This document shows positions 1-11,272 of a DNA stretch of 64,000 nt, in pieces (the first letter of the stretch is position 1; each line of letters starts with the position of its first letter). The stretch is from Nemania diffusa. Its lineage: Eukaryota > Ascomycota > Sordariomycetes > Xylariales > Xylariaceae. Under the pieces are notes generated by a model, which was not told the origin of the DNA, made no database searches, and saw only the letters and a list, made by a program, of their open reading frames with translations. The stretch lies in NCBI GenBank assembly GCA_038501195.1, contig JBBPUQ010000003.1, positions 3,054,501 to 3,118,500 of the forward strand, given 5' to 3'. The translations under genes were made by a program, and so were the position numbers.

Positions 1-1029
1 TTTAGCTAGTCTAGAAGCGTAGAGAGTTTACAGGCATGCTAGCCCAGAGGGGTCAGCAACACCAACAATTCACGATTGTTTTCCGCAGATAACCTGTTTT
101 CTCTTCAAATCTCTAGAAGTGACTGATATGGCCGTGGCCAGTCCTCTAGAGCGCGGTTTGGGTTGTGTGCCCGTTCCGTTTCAACATGTTGTTTGTTGAA
201 CATGTCTTGGTGAATATATCAAGCACGAGGTCCTGCTAACACCTGTGTGTATACGATTTTAATATGCTTGGCATTTCTCCTTTTTACGCTATTATCAATA
301 AAGTTAGTGGAATCTCTTGTTATAACGATATTGAAGGCCTCCTGCTATGATGTTCAGCTAGGAGGAGAGCATTTGGTAATTTCAGAGCATAGACTTTGAT
401 AGGCTCCCGATTCTCACCTGTTGCAAGAGCCACTACAAGAGTAATCCGCTTTATGTGGTGAACGACAAGATATTAACTAATAGCGCGAGTCAACGAAGTA
501 TAATTCGAGTACCAACAAGCCCAACTGGTTGGAAATCAGAATAACACCGCTAAGTGAAGTTATTGGTGGGGAGAAAGCCATCACTACGTAGGCGGCATGA
601 ACTAAGACATGATAAGAGAATGTGGCGCCTATATTGGTAGGGCCGTATATAATACGGACATCTTAGCCCTTCGTATTGGCGAGAAGGCGTTAAATATAGG
701 AATACTATACATTCAATAAACGTCGCACATAGATCATAGGATCGTCTCAAGCTCTGCTCACCGCCTATTTCTCTCAAACGGAATACACCAACAGGAGCTA
801 GGAGTTTAGACACTGATGCCACGTTAATACGACGTCGGCGTCCATCCGGCTTTCCAGACGGTGTTGTAGTACCACACCAGTCGTTATGGGAGGACGGACC
901 GCGCCCCGTTCTTGTCTCCGCCCCGTCGCCAGCAAGTCGTGCTACCTAGACATTTCGGCCTCTCTCTGAACTAGGCCGCGGACGCCAAGCATAACTAAGG
1001 GGTTTACGTACCCTTCGTAACACCTTACG

Positions 1030-1600
1030 CGTATGCACATCTTAACGAGGAGATGACATGCATCAGCGGCAGCTGCCGTACGAACTGGGTGGAACGAGCG
1101 AACTGATTTAGGTCTGTCGCTTGCGGCGGAAGGAAAAAATAGTCAGGGCATGTGTAGTTGGATCGCTGGGGGCGGACATCCGTGCTGGGGGCCGAGTGGT
1201 GAGAAGGATATTTGCACTTCAGGGGACAAGATGTCGACTGCGGTGTTACCACTAGGAAGCTGGAGTTTAAAGGGGGCTTGTCCGGGCTAGATTTAGCCTC
1301 GAGAATGATGAAATCATTGGGCATAATGATCTTGAGATACGCATAGCCGGTGATGGAGTGGAGGTAGAGGAGGCCCAACAAGACAAGAGCCTCGTCTAGA
1401 TCCGTGTGGGCGGCCCCAATCCCTCGGATGAACTCCTTACCCAATGTGGCGTTAGAGAATACCCCTCGGGGAAGACAGCCAGAGATGCGGAGATAATTGG
1501 GGGGGTCCTTTGGGCGCTGGAGAAACCCCTGGTATTGAGGCGTTCGATGACGGATTCGGGGTTACCGAGGATGTTGGCGTGCATGAAGTGCAGGAGTAAA
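1030..1600 (-). pseudogene. Possible decayed coding remnant, family not recognised
   Basis: Two overlapping minus-strand frames here read like one protein broken by a frame change. The upstream part (about 1584 down to 1400) contains an ILGNPESVIERL-like segment. The continuation (1444 down to 1025) contains DLDEALVLLGLLYLHS followed by a Pro/Ser-rich tail. The composition looks protein-like and is unlike the surrounding repeat-rich DNA, but no start codon, splice pattern or known family could be assigned. It could be a relic gene or a chance open frame; I lean weakly to a relic. Confidence 0.2.
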
Positions 1601-3631
1601 CAAATAATTTACATCGTGGGACTAGGGAAATGCTCATCAGTAGACGATCGATCGATCGAGAGTCCAGCTCATTCTAGTTACTACGAGAATACGCAATGTC
1701 TGGAAACGCTGTAGCCAAGGTTTATGCAACTCCCGGTTGCGGCATAGGAGAAGCACGGCTGACGAGAAAGATGGTAAACTTCTAGGATTTATTCCTCCGC
1801 AAGAGATATGCCATTCTTACTGCGTAATCGTTGGTCTGTACCTACGAATACTTAGCATGTTACGGGTGTAAAGGGGCCGAATAGCGCCGGTATTAGGATC
1901 GCCTTGGAATGACATAACTCTGGGGTCAAGTAGAGAGATATAGTGATACCATCACTACCAATCGGGATGCTGTATTAGCCAGCTAGTTCGTACTTGGTAT
2001 TGATGAGCTACGCTGTGACTGATTGGCGTTGTGGATGTGTAGTCGTCAAAAGCCACGGGACACGACGGAACTGCAAGTTCGACTCTTGGTTTCCTATAAA
2101 CCGGTTTCCTATCAACGATATGTGTTGTCCCTCCGCGGTGGCTTCGGATTTAAGACTAGAGCTTACTTAGGAGCTTATGTCCTTGGATCCATCCAAGCTG
2201 GCAGAGAGAAAATCGGTACTTTGTAGGTCAATCGTCATGGCGTAGGCAAGTATTCACAGACGTCTAGGATTTGGCATCTAGACTCCGTACCAGTTTGACA
2301 CGTGTAGACGTACGGGTGAACTGTAACACTCTAGAGATGTACTGCGTAATGGAGGGAAGCGCTGCATAATGGAGAGGCATGCACCTCTCACACTGCCTCC
2401 CCAGACCGACAGTTCAAATAGCACCTGTCATCCCGTCCCGACGTCAAAGGCGAACGCCGAGACGCCGTCAGCCAGCGCTGACTGCGGCGCTGCGGTGCGA
2501 TTTCGATTGCATCGAGATGTTTACAGCCTGGGTCTGATATGTAAACATGCTTACAAACAGTCTAGATATCATCATATCAACGAAAAACGCCTCCCACAAG
2601 CATTCAGCTTCGTATCGCCATACGTGTACTTTCATAAGGTTGAACGTCAGGTTCCCAGTTTGAAACCCCTTGGCCCTATTTAGTACTGTACTGCAATAGA
2701 AGCGGGGGGAAGTGCAGAAGATCGATGACATTAGTGTACTTGGAGACAGATACACGAAGAACCACGAGTTGAAGTGAGGCGGGCTTGGCGGTGTGTTGAT
2801 TTGCAATCTAGCTAGGTATGTGGTCTAAGTAGAAGGATGTTTCCGGCCGACCTATCCCGTGTTTTATGTTCGGTAAATAAGGATACACGCAACGCAAGAG
2901 CATATCCGTCCGAAGATAGAAGGGATACTGCATGTCGGGGGCAATACTTATCTCACTCCACCGTCCAAATGTGGCAAACGCCAAACGCGTGGTGATGCCG
3001 TTTCCCGGCCTACTGCGTACTCTCACTGCTACAGTACGTCCTTGACAGCAGACGGGTAGATCCAGACCCGGATAGCTGCTTGCCGAAGGAGATTGACAAT
3101 GGAGCTTCATCGGTGGACGGACAGCTAGAAGCTTCGAGACAAACGGTCAAGCTTGGAAAATCCCACTGTCAGGGTCCATTCAGACTAGTGGCAAATGTCT
3201 TGTGTGGCAGGCAGTAAGTAGCCATGCGTACATACAGTAGGTTAGGAGCAAGGTTAGGAGGATCTGATGGCGACTGGCGGAACACGTGAGAGACGCTCGA
3301 AGCGAGTGGGATTTTACACTTTTGACCTTTATTTGTTGACACAATGACGCGAGAGAAAGCCAATAGAGGATGAATACGGAATTCTCGTGCAGTGAGACAT
3401 GTGGCTAGTGATGCTGTACCACTTGACGAAAGTGCTGGCAACGTACCATAGGGTCGTTTAAGCTCGAGATCCCCCGGGGGGTTGATTCGCTGAGGTCGGC
3501 CGGGATGCCGAAGACAGAGAGAGGTATGCGTACTATGTACGGCGATTGCAGCGAACGATGCAACCACGGCATTACGCGCAGAAGTCAAAGTGCAAAATTG
3601 AAAAGTCTCAAAGTGCCAGATTTGGCAGAAC

Positions 3632-3650
3632 TTTTTTTTTTTTTTTTTTT
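3632..3650. repeat. Homopolymer T19 tract
   Basis: Nineteen consecutive T residues, the longest homopolymer noticed in the window, in a gene-poor segment. Its exact length may be unreliable in the assembly. It could also be the A-tail of a retroposed sequence on the minus strand, but no flanking element was recognised. Confidence 0.9.
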
Positions 3651-5060
3651 GGAGTCGCTGAGCGATGACGACTGGCTGCGGGCGACTGGCTACCGGCTAC
3701 TGGCCCGATCGTGGCCAACGTTGAAACCAACATGGGCGCCTTGCGAAACACAAGACCATAAGTCGGCCCTCGAAGAAGGCGGCGGCGGTAATGACCATAC
3801 TTACAATTGTGAGCAGACCAGGTAGACTACCTTAGTGTACAGTAGCTCATGGTTCGCTACTTTCATGGCGAACTGTATTCTGTAGTGTACCTATGCGGCG
3901 GTATGCTCAGCCTCGATGCAAAACATCGCCTGCCAAGCTTCGGTTGTTGTTCTCTTCGGTGCAGCCGGTCTAAGCGGTTTATGTGTTGGCGTGCGGTGAA
4001 GGGTATCGATTAGCGTAAGTATATTTAATAGGTACGAACACTGTATAGTACTTATCTACTTACTTAATCATTAAGAGAAACAAAGTCAGCCTAGTAGGGC
4101 TGAATTTCATATCCACTAAAAATTAGTGGAGTTGTAAACCCTCGAGGTTCTGTCTGCACTGTCTTCACATTAAGTGAGAGTGAGCAAACGACGAAGCTAT
4201 CCATCTACAGTACATGTCAAAAATAACAAGACTAGTCGTTTTACTGTAGAATGGAGTTCCCAAGAGGCGTTGGTTCCCTCTCGATCGCCGCGCTAAAACA
4301 GATTGCATAGTATATGAGAGGTGTTCTTCCCGCTAGCTAATGATAATCCTGTCAGCATTTGGGGGCCACGGGAGACCTGTGTAGGAGCAAAGCCTCACTG
4401 AGACCTCCAGGGATATGCTGTCTGTGCTCCGATCGACGGCTGCCAATCGTGACGGATTATACGGCATCTATTCACACATCTGCCGGAATTATACAGCAAA
4501 TTCGACAGTTGATTGCCAGGGGGAGAGTAAAGGGAGGGAGAAGAAAAAAACCGATGTTGGACATGCGTGCGTCTCGGAGGAATAACAAGGGTGTTACAGC
4601 CGGCTCGACGCTAAATTTGAAGTACTTAATCTATCTCAGACGTGTTGATACAGAATGATCAAAATTTTTGACTACATAAACAAAAACAAATCCACCCCGT
4701 ACTCGGTCAAAGGTGGCAATAATGATGACGCAGTGTGGGATAGTTGAGCCGCAAGGCAACCAGAGAGGCAGACACTCGAACAAGTGGCACGACGACACAC
4801 ACAGTAACGCAAAAAAAGAAGATAGGTATGCAAGGGGCTACATGTAAACCGGGGTTTGATTCATCATATTAGGTATGTAAGTATGTAAGTATTATGTGGT
4901 GTGTGTATGTAAGTATGTATGCTCAAGCATGAGCATCGGAGCAGCTGATGAATGATGCAGTGCGTCTACACGGGGAGAGTACCTTTATCGAATGTATATG
5001 GACTAAATAGGTAATCTGTAGTCTAGAAAAATAGGCAGAAAGAAAAAGAGATCACATGCA

Positions 5061-5080
5061 GGTAGGTAGCTCTACCTACC
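5061..5080. repeat. TACC/GGTA palindrome
   Basis: A GGTAGGTAG arm is followed after two bases by its exact reverse complement CTACCTACC, giving a 9-bp stem. It is one of several palindromes in the window built from the same tetranucleotide. Confidence 0.85.
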
Positions 5081-7039
5081 TATCTAATACATAGAACAGG
5101 TATTTGAAGTTGCAACTATATATCACACTACAAATAAATGCCTAGTGAATTGACAAAAAATAGACGGCAGGATTGATAACTGATACGATATACCTATGCT
5201 ATGATATGCTATTCAGCTGCACATGGATGCTTCTTCGCTGTGGGCGTTTTACCACTTGGTCATCTGGTCGCCTAGGTATTCGCAAACTAACCACGACAAT
5301 ACTTAGTTTTGAGAACGTCGGCTAATATCGGACTATATCGTCCTGATGACTATTATCAAAATTTCTCGATTTTCTTTTTTGTTTGCGGCTCTGCTCTGCG
5401 ACCCTGCGACCCTGGATTTTCCGCTGACCGTGGCTGAGGCAGTGTTGGAGTCGAGATGGCGCAAAAGCTAGTCTAATGCGCATGCGCAGTTGTAGCAATT
5501 TCTCTAGCCAACATTCAGCTCTTAGATAGCGAATTGGCTGTGCCCTCCTCCACATTCCTCCACAAAAGCACCCAGGCGCTACGGTGCCATTCGTGGGACG
5601 ACATGATAAGACTCTAGACCAGACTGCAGGACATAATCGGCATGTTTGGAGGATGAAATGCAGAATGACGGATGGTTGTCAGGGCACCGACCACTGCGCG
5701 CGCGGCAAATGCTTGGTTGACCCGGCGTGCCATTCGATTCGATGGATGCTGTCGTGTAATAATACCTAATGCTGCGAACTCTTACCTACCTACCTTTTCC
5801 CTACCTACGCTCAGGTGCTATAAGCAGCTGTAGGTGCTAGATAGGTATACACCATGACTTGTTGCGCACATCTCCTATGTACGCATACGCATAGACACGC
5901 GAGTAGGCGTAGCCATGCTTTATTCTGTACACCATGTACGCATGCTGTGCTCAATGCCTAATGCCGTATGCTGTATGCTATATTCTGCGTGTAAGAGCAG
6001 TATGTAAGTAGGTATTCTGTAGGTAGGTATGTACGCTAGGAGGTAGTGTAGCGTCGCCTGCGCCCATAGAAGGATGGAAGTATCTATCTAGAACATATGT
6101 ACGACTAGGTACAAAATCGGACCCTGGGTAAGGTCCCGTGTGAGTCAACACCGATCCAGTCTAGCCCAGATTCGAAGAGATCTGTCTTGAATTCGCCCTC
6201 CCTATTTGCGAATCTTGCGCTACCTGCCTACCAGATACCTAGACTAGCTACTTACATGGTCACATGCACCCAGGAACGCGACGGAGCTTGATACCGATTG
6301 ATTGTGTTTTCTCTCCGACCGACGACAACGACAACAACCGCCAGTTGGTGAATTGGAATCTCCCCTAGATAATAGGGGTCCGTTTTATCATTACTACGCC
6401 GTTACAAGCATTGCACATCGCATGACAGTTTGGCGGGCCGCCGGTGTTTGGTAGCTGGGTCTGTACGGGCAGGTAGCTGGGAATTTCCCACTATAACATT
6501 TATTTTTATCCCGTCAAATTTCGAGGGATTTTCGGGCCTGTGCTGCTTTCAGCTGTTGGCCATGCCCAACGACCACCCTCATCTCACTCGTTTCATCTTC
6601 ATTTCCACCCATCGAGCGAGCCGTTGAAATGCTACACCATTAGCTGGGCTCCCTCAATCCAGGTGCTGCGACATGGGGTCGCCCCTACGCAGTATGTAGG
6701 CCTTCCAGCGAAGTACCGTACTTCTTTCTATACACGCTACCTGCCGTGATGTGGGCGTGGTGTAGGTTGTGTAAGTAAGATGTGGGTATGAGCCACATCC
6801 ATCGCGCCCAGCACCCACCATAGCCAACACCGGGGTAGCCCTGGACGGCAAGGTGCGTTGCATGATACCATGTGTACTTACTTACCCACTTCCACTGTAC
6901 TGTACCCTAGGTACTGTCGAATGCTCCGCCGCAGCATGGCTGTGGTCTGTTGTCCATTGGCCCTGTGTTTCAATGCACCTTTCCTCTTCTGGTAGCTCCT
7001 AGCTCCTGGACTTGTACGCAGCAGTGTACGTCTTTGCAG

Positions 7040-7067
7040 TAGGTAGTGTACTGCGGTACACTACCTA
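7040..7067. repeat. Perfect 12-bp inverted repeat containing TAGTGTAC
   Basis: The left arm 7040-7051 (TAGGTAGTGTAC) and the right arm 7056-7067 are exact reverse complements with a four-base TGCG spacer. The octamer TAGTGTAC sits in both arms. It lies about 650 bp upstream of the start codon at 7722. Function is unknown; it may be a cruciform, a paired binding site or a product of tetranucleotide repeat expansion. Confidence 0.85.
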
Positions 7068-7721
7068 TGCGTATGTACATACCTACTGTAAGTACGCTAC
7101 GGGAAACAGTGGACAAGTGATTCATCGGCGGTCTCCCCAGGCATCCAAACGAGCATGGGTGACCCAGGCTTCAATGAACCCCTGCTACCACCAGCACCTC
7201 CCTCCTGCTTCTGTACATCCCATCCTGCGCGCAAAAAAATACAAAATTACAAGATGCCCTCCTCGTCGTCCTCCTCAATATTTAATAAGGGCTCAGGCCC
7301 GCACCCCCTCTACCCAGTCCTGTCTACCCAATCTGCTAAACACATTCAACAACTTGCTATCTTATATAACCAAGCTCTACCTATATAGTTGTGCTCAGTT
7401 ACCTTGCACTTCTCTCATCTTACTCAACAGGGTCGTCGTCGTCCACTCGCGTGTCAGTACAGCTTTAACCCGGAAGCCGACCCCCAAGAGATCAACTTGA
7501 CTCCTAAGCACCCGTCTACGAACGCGGCCGTGGCGTCTACACCAAGGGTCATTATCAACAACTCGATTTACAGACAAAAACAAAGCCGCGACCAGCAAGA
7601 GTCTGTTGTCGAATCACGTCCCTACGCAACCCAGTCACCTCAGTACTCGCGACCGCGTCCGCGGGTGATCCAGTCCAACCCACCCAACACCACACGAGAC
7701 AGAGCAACATCTACCGCCGCA

Positions 7722-8597
7722 ATGTGCGTGAATGAGATCTTCTCGGAGATCCGACCTGACGGTCACACATACAGCTGGTCCGAACCTGATTACTGCCATC
7801 GCTCACGACACGGACAGTTCTGCGACAGAACGAAGGAATTGCGCCGTCAGATAGGATACCGAAAGCCTGACTCCAAAAGCCCATCATACACCCATGGCCC
7901 ATTGCCGCCAACACCACCACTGTCCTATCACTCAGACTATACTTCCGACTCTGAACGCTCAAGCAAGCGACGATCAGCAACTTACATCAACGACCGCAAA
8001 GCCATAGACATCAGCCGGAGGCGCTCGGTGAAGCACGAGAGACAAAGCAGCGGGGAACGCAATCTCTACGTCGACAATTCTCCGCTCTCACGGTCACCAC
8101 TCTCACGGTCGCCGCCACTCTACCGCCGAAGCAGCGTATCATCGAGCCCTATTCGCGACTACGATACTCTGCAGCCCGGTAGCTACCGCGATGTTGACGA
8201 CCGTGAACGCCACCGACCGGCAACCATCAAAGTTGAGATCATCGCTGAACAACCTAAAACTCATCACCGGAAGGTGTCATCATCCAAGACTGGCTCATCA
8301 CGCGACAGCCTTGAGGAAGAGCGCCGCCCGCGACGACTGTCTGGTGTATATCATGATGACCAGCAGCAACGCGTCATTGCGCGACAAAACGAAGCAATCG
8401 CAAACCGAAAGCCACCACCACATACATCATCGGGCCCACGCTACCGACGCGGCTCAGTTTCCATCATTACCCCCCAAGAGCGCATGCGCATAGATGAGGA
8501 GAAGAAGCAACGACATCGTGAGAGGAGAGAGGAGGAAGAACGCGAAGCTGAGAAACAGCGACTCAAAGATCGGTTCAACTTCAAGACCTACGCCTAA
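7722..8597 (+). CDS. Basic low-complexity protein with C-terminal charged helix
   Basis: Single-exon gene encoding 291 residues. The open frame extends upstream to about 7389, but the first ATG in frame is at 7722, which is taken as the start. The N-terminal 40 residues are the most ordered part, with spaced Cys/His residues (MCVNEIF, then C-H-RSRHGQFC). I recall this pattern from many uncharacterised short proteins of Pezizomycotina. The middle is rich in Ser, Arg, Pro and Tyr, including SPLSRSPLSRSP repeats that could be phosphorylated. The last 45 residues (about RMRIDEEKKQRHRERREEEE to the end) form a highly charged predicted helix or coiled coil ending FNFKTYA. No signal peptide or membrane segment is visible. 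Molecular function is unknown. Existence as a gene is fairly sure because of the length, the codon pattern and the conserved-looking N terminus. Confidence 0.75.
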   Translation: MCVNEIFSEIRPDGHTYSWSEPDYCHRSRHGQFCDRTKELRRQIGYRKPDSKSPSYTHGPLPPTPPLSYHSDYTSDSERSSKRRSATYINDRKAIDISRRRSVKHERQSSGERNLYVDNSPLSRSPLSRSPPLYRRSSVSSSPIRDYDTLQPGSYRDVDDRERHRPATIKVEIIAEQPKTHHRKVSSSKTGSSRDSLEEERRPRRLSGVYHDDQQQRVIARQNEAIANRKPPPHTSSGPRYRRGSVSIITPQERMRIDEEKKQRHRERREEEEREAEKQRLKDRFNFKTYA

Positions 8598-11272
8598 GTT
8601 ATACATTCAATGACGGAAGCAAAATTATTAAAAAAAAAAAATTAGAGCACGGCTGCTAGGTATTCAACACGCCATGATGTTTTACTATACTAGATGGGAA
8701 CATTGAGGCGTTGGAAGGGAATTGTAATGGTTTACTGCCGATATGGATTGGGTTTGGATCTGGGTTTGCTTCGGGTTTGCAATGAGCATGTGCATTAAAT
8801 GATACCAATTATACCAATCATGTAGAAGGACGGCACAGGTTATGAAGCTCTGTATAGATCTTGTGTTATAACTAGCTAGCATTGTCTTGCTAGGGACCAA
8901 GGAGCAATTATGAAAATCAATAGAGAAAAATTCAGAATGAATAGGACACTCAAATGCCAAACATGCTGGACAGAATCCCTCTCATGTGATACCTGATGCT
9001 CCCCAACTCCCGACATAAAGTGCTATACACAGTCGCGAATGGGAGAGACAAAAAAAAGTCGAGACCCCGCGAATGAGAGTTGCGGGGTTGTTCTACAAGA
9101 CTCCCGCGCGCCCGCGATCGTCATGATATGACATGACATTCGTTTGGGTACTTGGCTGCCTGGTAACCAATCCAGTAACCAGTCAGTTACCTAGCGGTAT
9201 CTGGAAGAGCAGACTAGAATTGGCGACGTTTATTGGATTCCCACACAGCCACAGGCCATTGCTGCCTATTTTTTGGGCTTCGATTATAGGCCGCCAACCG
9301 GGGTGGGTGGGGTGAGGTGGCTGCTGCACTAAGTAAGTGTGTACCTTAGGTAGGTAGGTACCTACAGTACAGAACACACTATTATGCTGTTTATTTAGTG
9401 GACAAACTGCTGTGGCTACCCCACTACACCCTCCTCCTACTGTAGAACAGAGGTTCCTCCACTTCCTCCCTTGAGAACGATAATGCGCCAATCTGCAGTC
9501 ATCAATTCATGAGATTGGCTCCCTCGGAAATCGAGTAGTGGACGGGGACGATGTCAAGTGCCCCGCGGACCCTAGTCTAGCGATCAGGATCAGGACATGA
9601 CTCCTCGTTGCAGCTTTTATCGAATAGTCCGCATTCTTTCTCACCGTCTACCAAGACTGGCATAGGCCGCGCCCTGTCTGCCTTGTGGGATGCCAGCAAT
9701 AGCGAACTCATGATCCAGAGCAAGTGTCTTAGCCAAGCCGGTCCGCGTCGCTTGCTCCAAATCTAGGACTCGGTTTTTACACATCTTCCCCGTATGTCTT
9801 ACATTAGTTACTAGATATTTTGTTGCCACCTTTCGGGTCATCTTTCATTCGACCAAATCGTCTGATATGTCGTCACAGAAACCCCTCCTGAGGTATGCAC
9901 TATAATCAATATGAATACTGCCTTAATAATCATTACACGTATCGACGGGTCACGAGGCCACGGTGGATATGAATGTAGTAGCTTTTGATCTGAGCTAGGG
10001 TTTGGAACTTGTCATGTTTCCCATCAGACCTAGATACCTACATATACCTTCCAACTAAGAGTATCACCTTGACACACCTGAACCACACCGAGCCTCTCAC
10101 ACCTAAGGTAGGTTGGTTTCTATCTACTAGGCAACCGGCTTGTCATGTTACCTACAAGCACTAGCTAGCCAGAAATCTGGCCACACTTCGGCGATGGCAG
10201 GATATGGAAATGACAGGCGAAGCAAGCACTGTCTAGACAAACGATGGCAGCCTACGGTATTGTTTTTCTGAGCGGATATGAATCATCCATCTCCCTATTT
10301 TCCACTTGCCTTCGTTTCGAAATGGTCTGTATTACCTAGCATCTATTGGGAAGCGTCAGATGATCTAAGCGAACTGCAAGATTCCGCCAGGGCGACGTTT
10401 TCGTACCCCTATAACCCTAGTACCCCTTCATACAGCGTACGCATACATAACAATACCGCACGAGATAAGAGTAGACTCGAGCAACACAAGATCTTATAGG
10501 TATCTACTGTGGCGCACAGCATTTCAGCGGCAGTGGCTGGGTAACGCCGTATGTACAAAGGGATAAGTACGAACCCCCTTACAGCTGTAAGCCATCAACA
10601 ATGGACGCCAAATGCAACAACAGCTCTCTATTCTTCATCTCCTAGGCGCGTAAACGGCTTTCTCAACGTGGCTATGACACACGGCTTGCTTACCCGTTGA
10701 ATGTCTCTCACTTGAACCCTCCACAAGCCATCCCTCCAGGAGAGTTCGGCATGGCGGTCACGCCACTTATCGATCGCTAATGCCAGGAGATATAAGCTTG
10801 AACCAGAGGACGAGTGGGTATCCTGAGGGTGGTGCCTCAAAGGGTCTATGTGGAGAGCTACCTACCAAGGTGCAGGAATGACTCGGAGCGGAGCTCAACT
10901 GTGGGGAAAGGCGCTCGCTCGCATACGCAGGCCCGGACGGGACGGTGGTAGGGGAGATGGGGGTGAGTCGGGGTGAGTCGGAAATGGTGCACGCATGATT
11001 TAGACAAAAAAGGCTGAGACATGCAGGTCTCGTCGAGTCATCCGGAATGCAATGTAATAGTTGTTCAAGATAAGAGAAACTTAGCTATCTGTTACCATGG
11101 CGATGTCGGGGCCAAGACATGGAAGGAGACTTGCTTTGAGATGGGCTTGTCGTCGATGGCTAGGTATGGCATGGGAACAACGTCAAGACCTGTTTGACAG
11201 GCTCGGTAAAATAACCACGAATTTGGTACAGGAGATTGAGTACCAGACAGGAGTACAACAGGGACAGTCGTC
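8598..11272. other. Intergenic region, no gene seen
   Basis: An A12 tract follows the upstream stop codon at about 8629. Further on are an inverted repeat of ACCCCGC/GCGGGGT (9064-9088), a TAGGTAGGTAGGTACCTAC repeat (about 9347-9366) and short unconvincing open frames. Nothing else is supported. Confidence 0.55.
9064..9088. repeat. Inverted repeat ACCCCGC-N11-GCGGGGT
   Basis: Exact 7-bp inverted repeat separated by 11 bases. A shorter analogue occurs upstream of the sugar transporter at 21303-21322. Each arm contains a GCGGGG or CGGGG core of the kind bound by fungal C2H2 factors such as CreA. A regulatory role here is conjecture, since no gene start is close. Confidence 0.6.

Larger units (their letters stand above)
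1..7721. other. Gene-poor region, no convincing gene
   Basis: No open frame here has a recognisable domain, a plausible exon-intron series or coding-like composition. The stretch holds a T tract, several TACC/GGTA and GTAAGTAT-type tetranucleotide repeats (about 4869-4918, 5061-5080, 5783-5809, 6000-6035), short palindromes and repeated copies of the octamer TAGTGTAC. The only segment that reads at all like protein is a broken minus-strand stretch at about 1030-1600, listed separately. The last 500 bases (about 7200-7720) form the leader and promoter side of the gene starting at 7722 and are CT-rich in parts. Confidence 0.6.
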
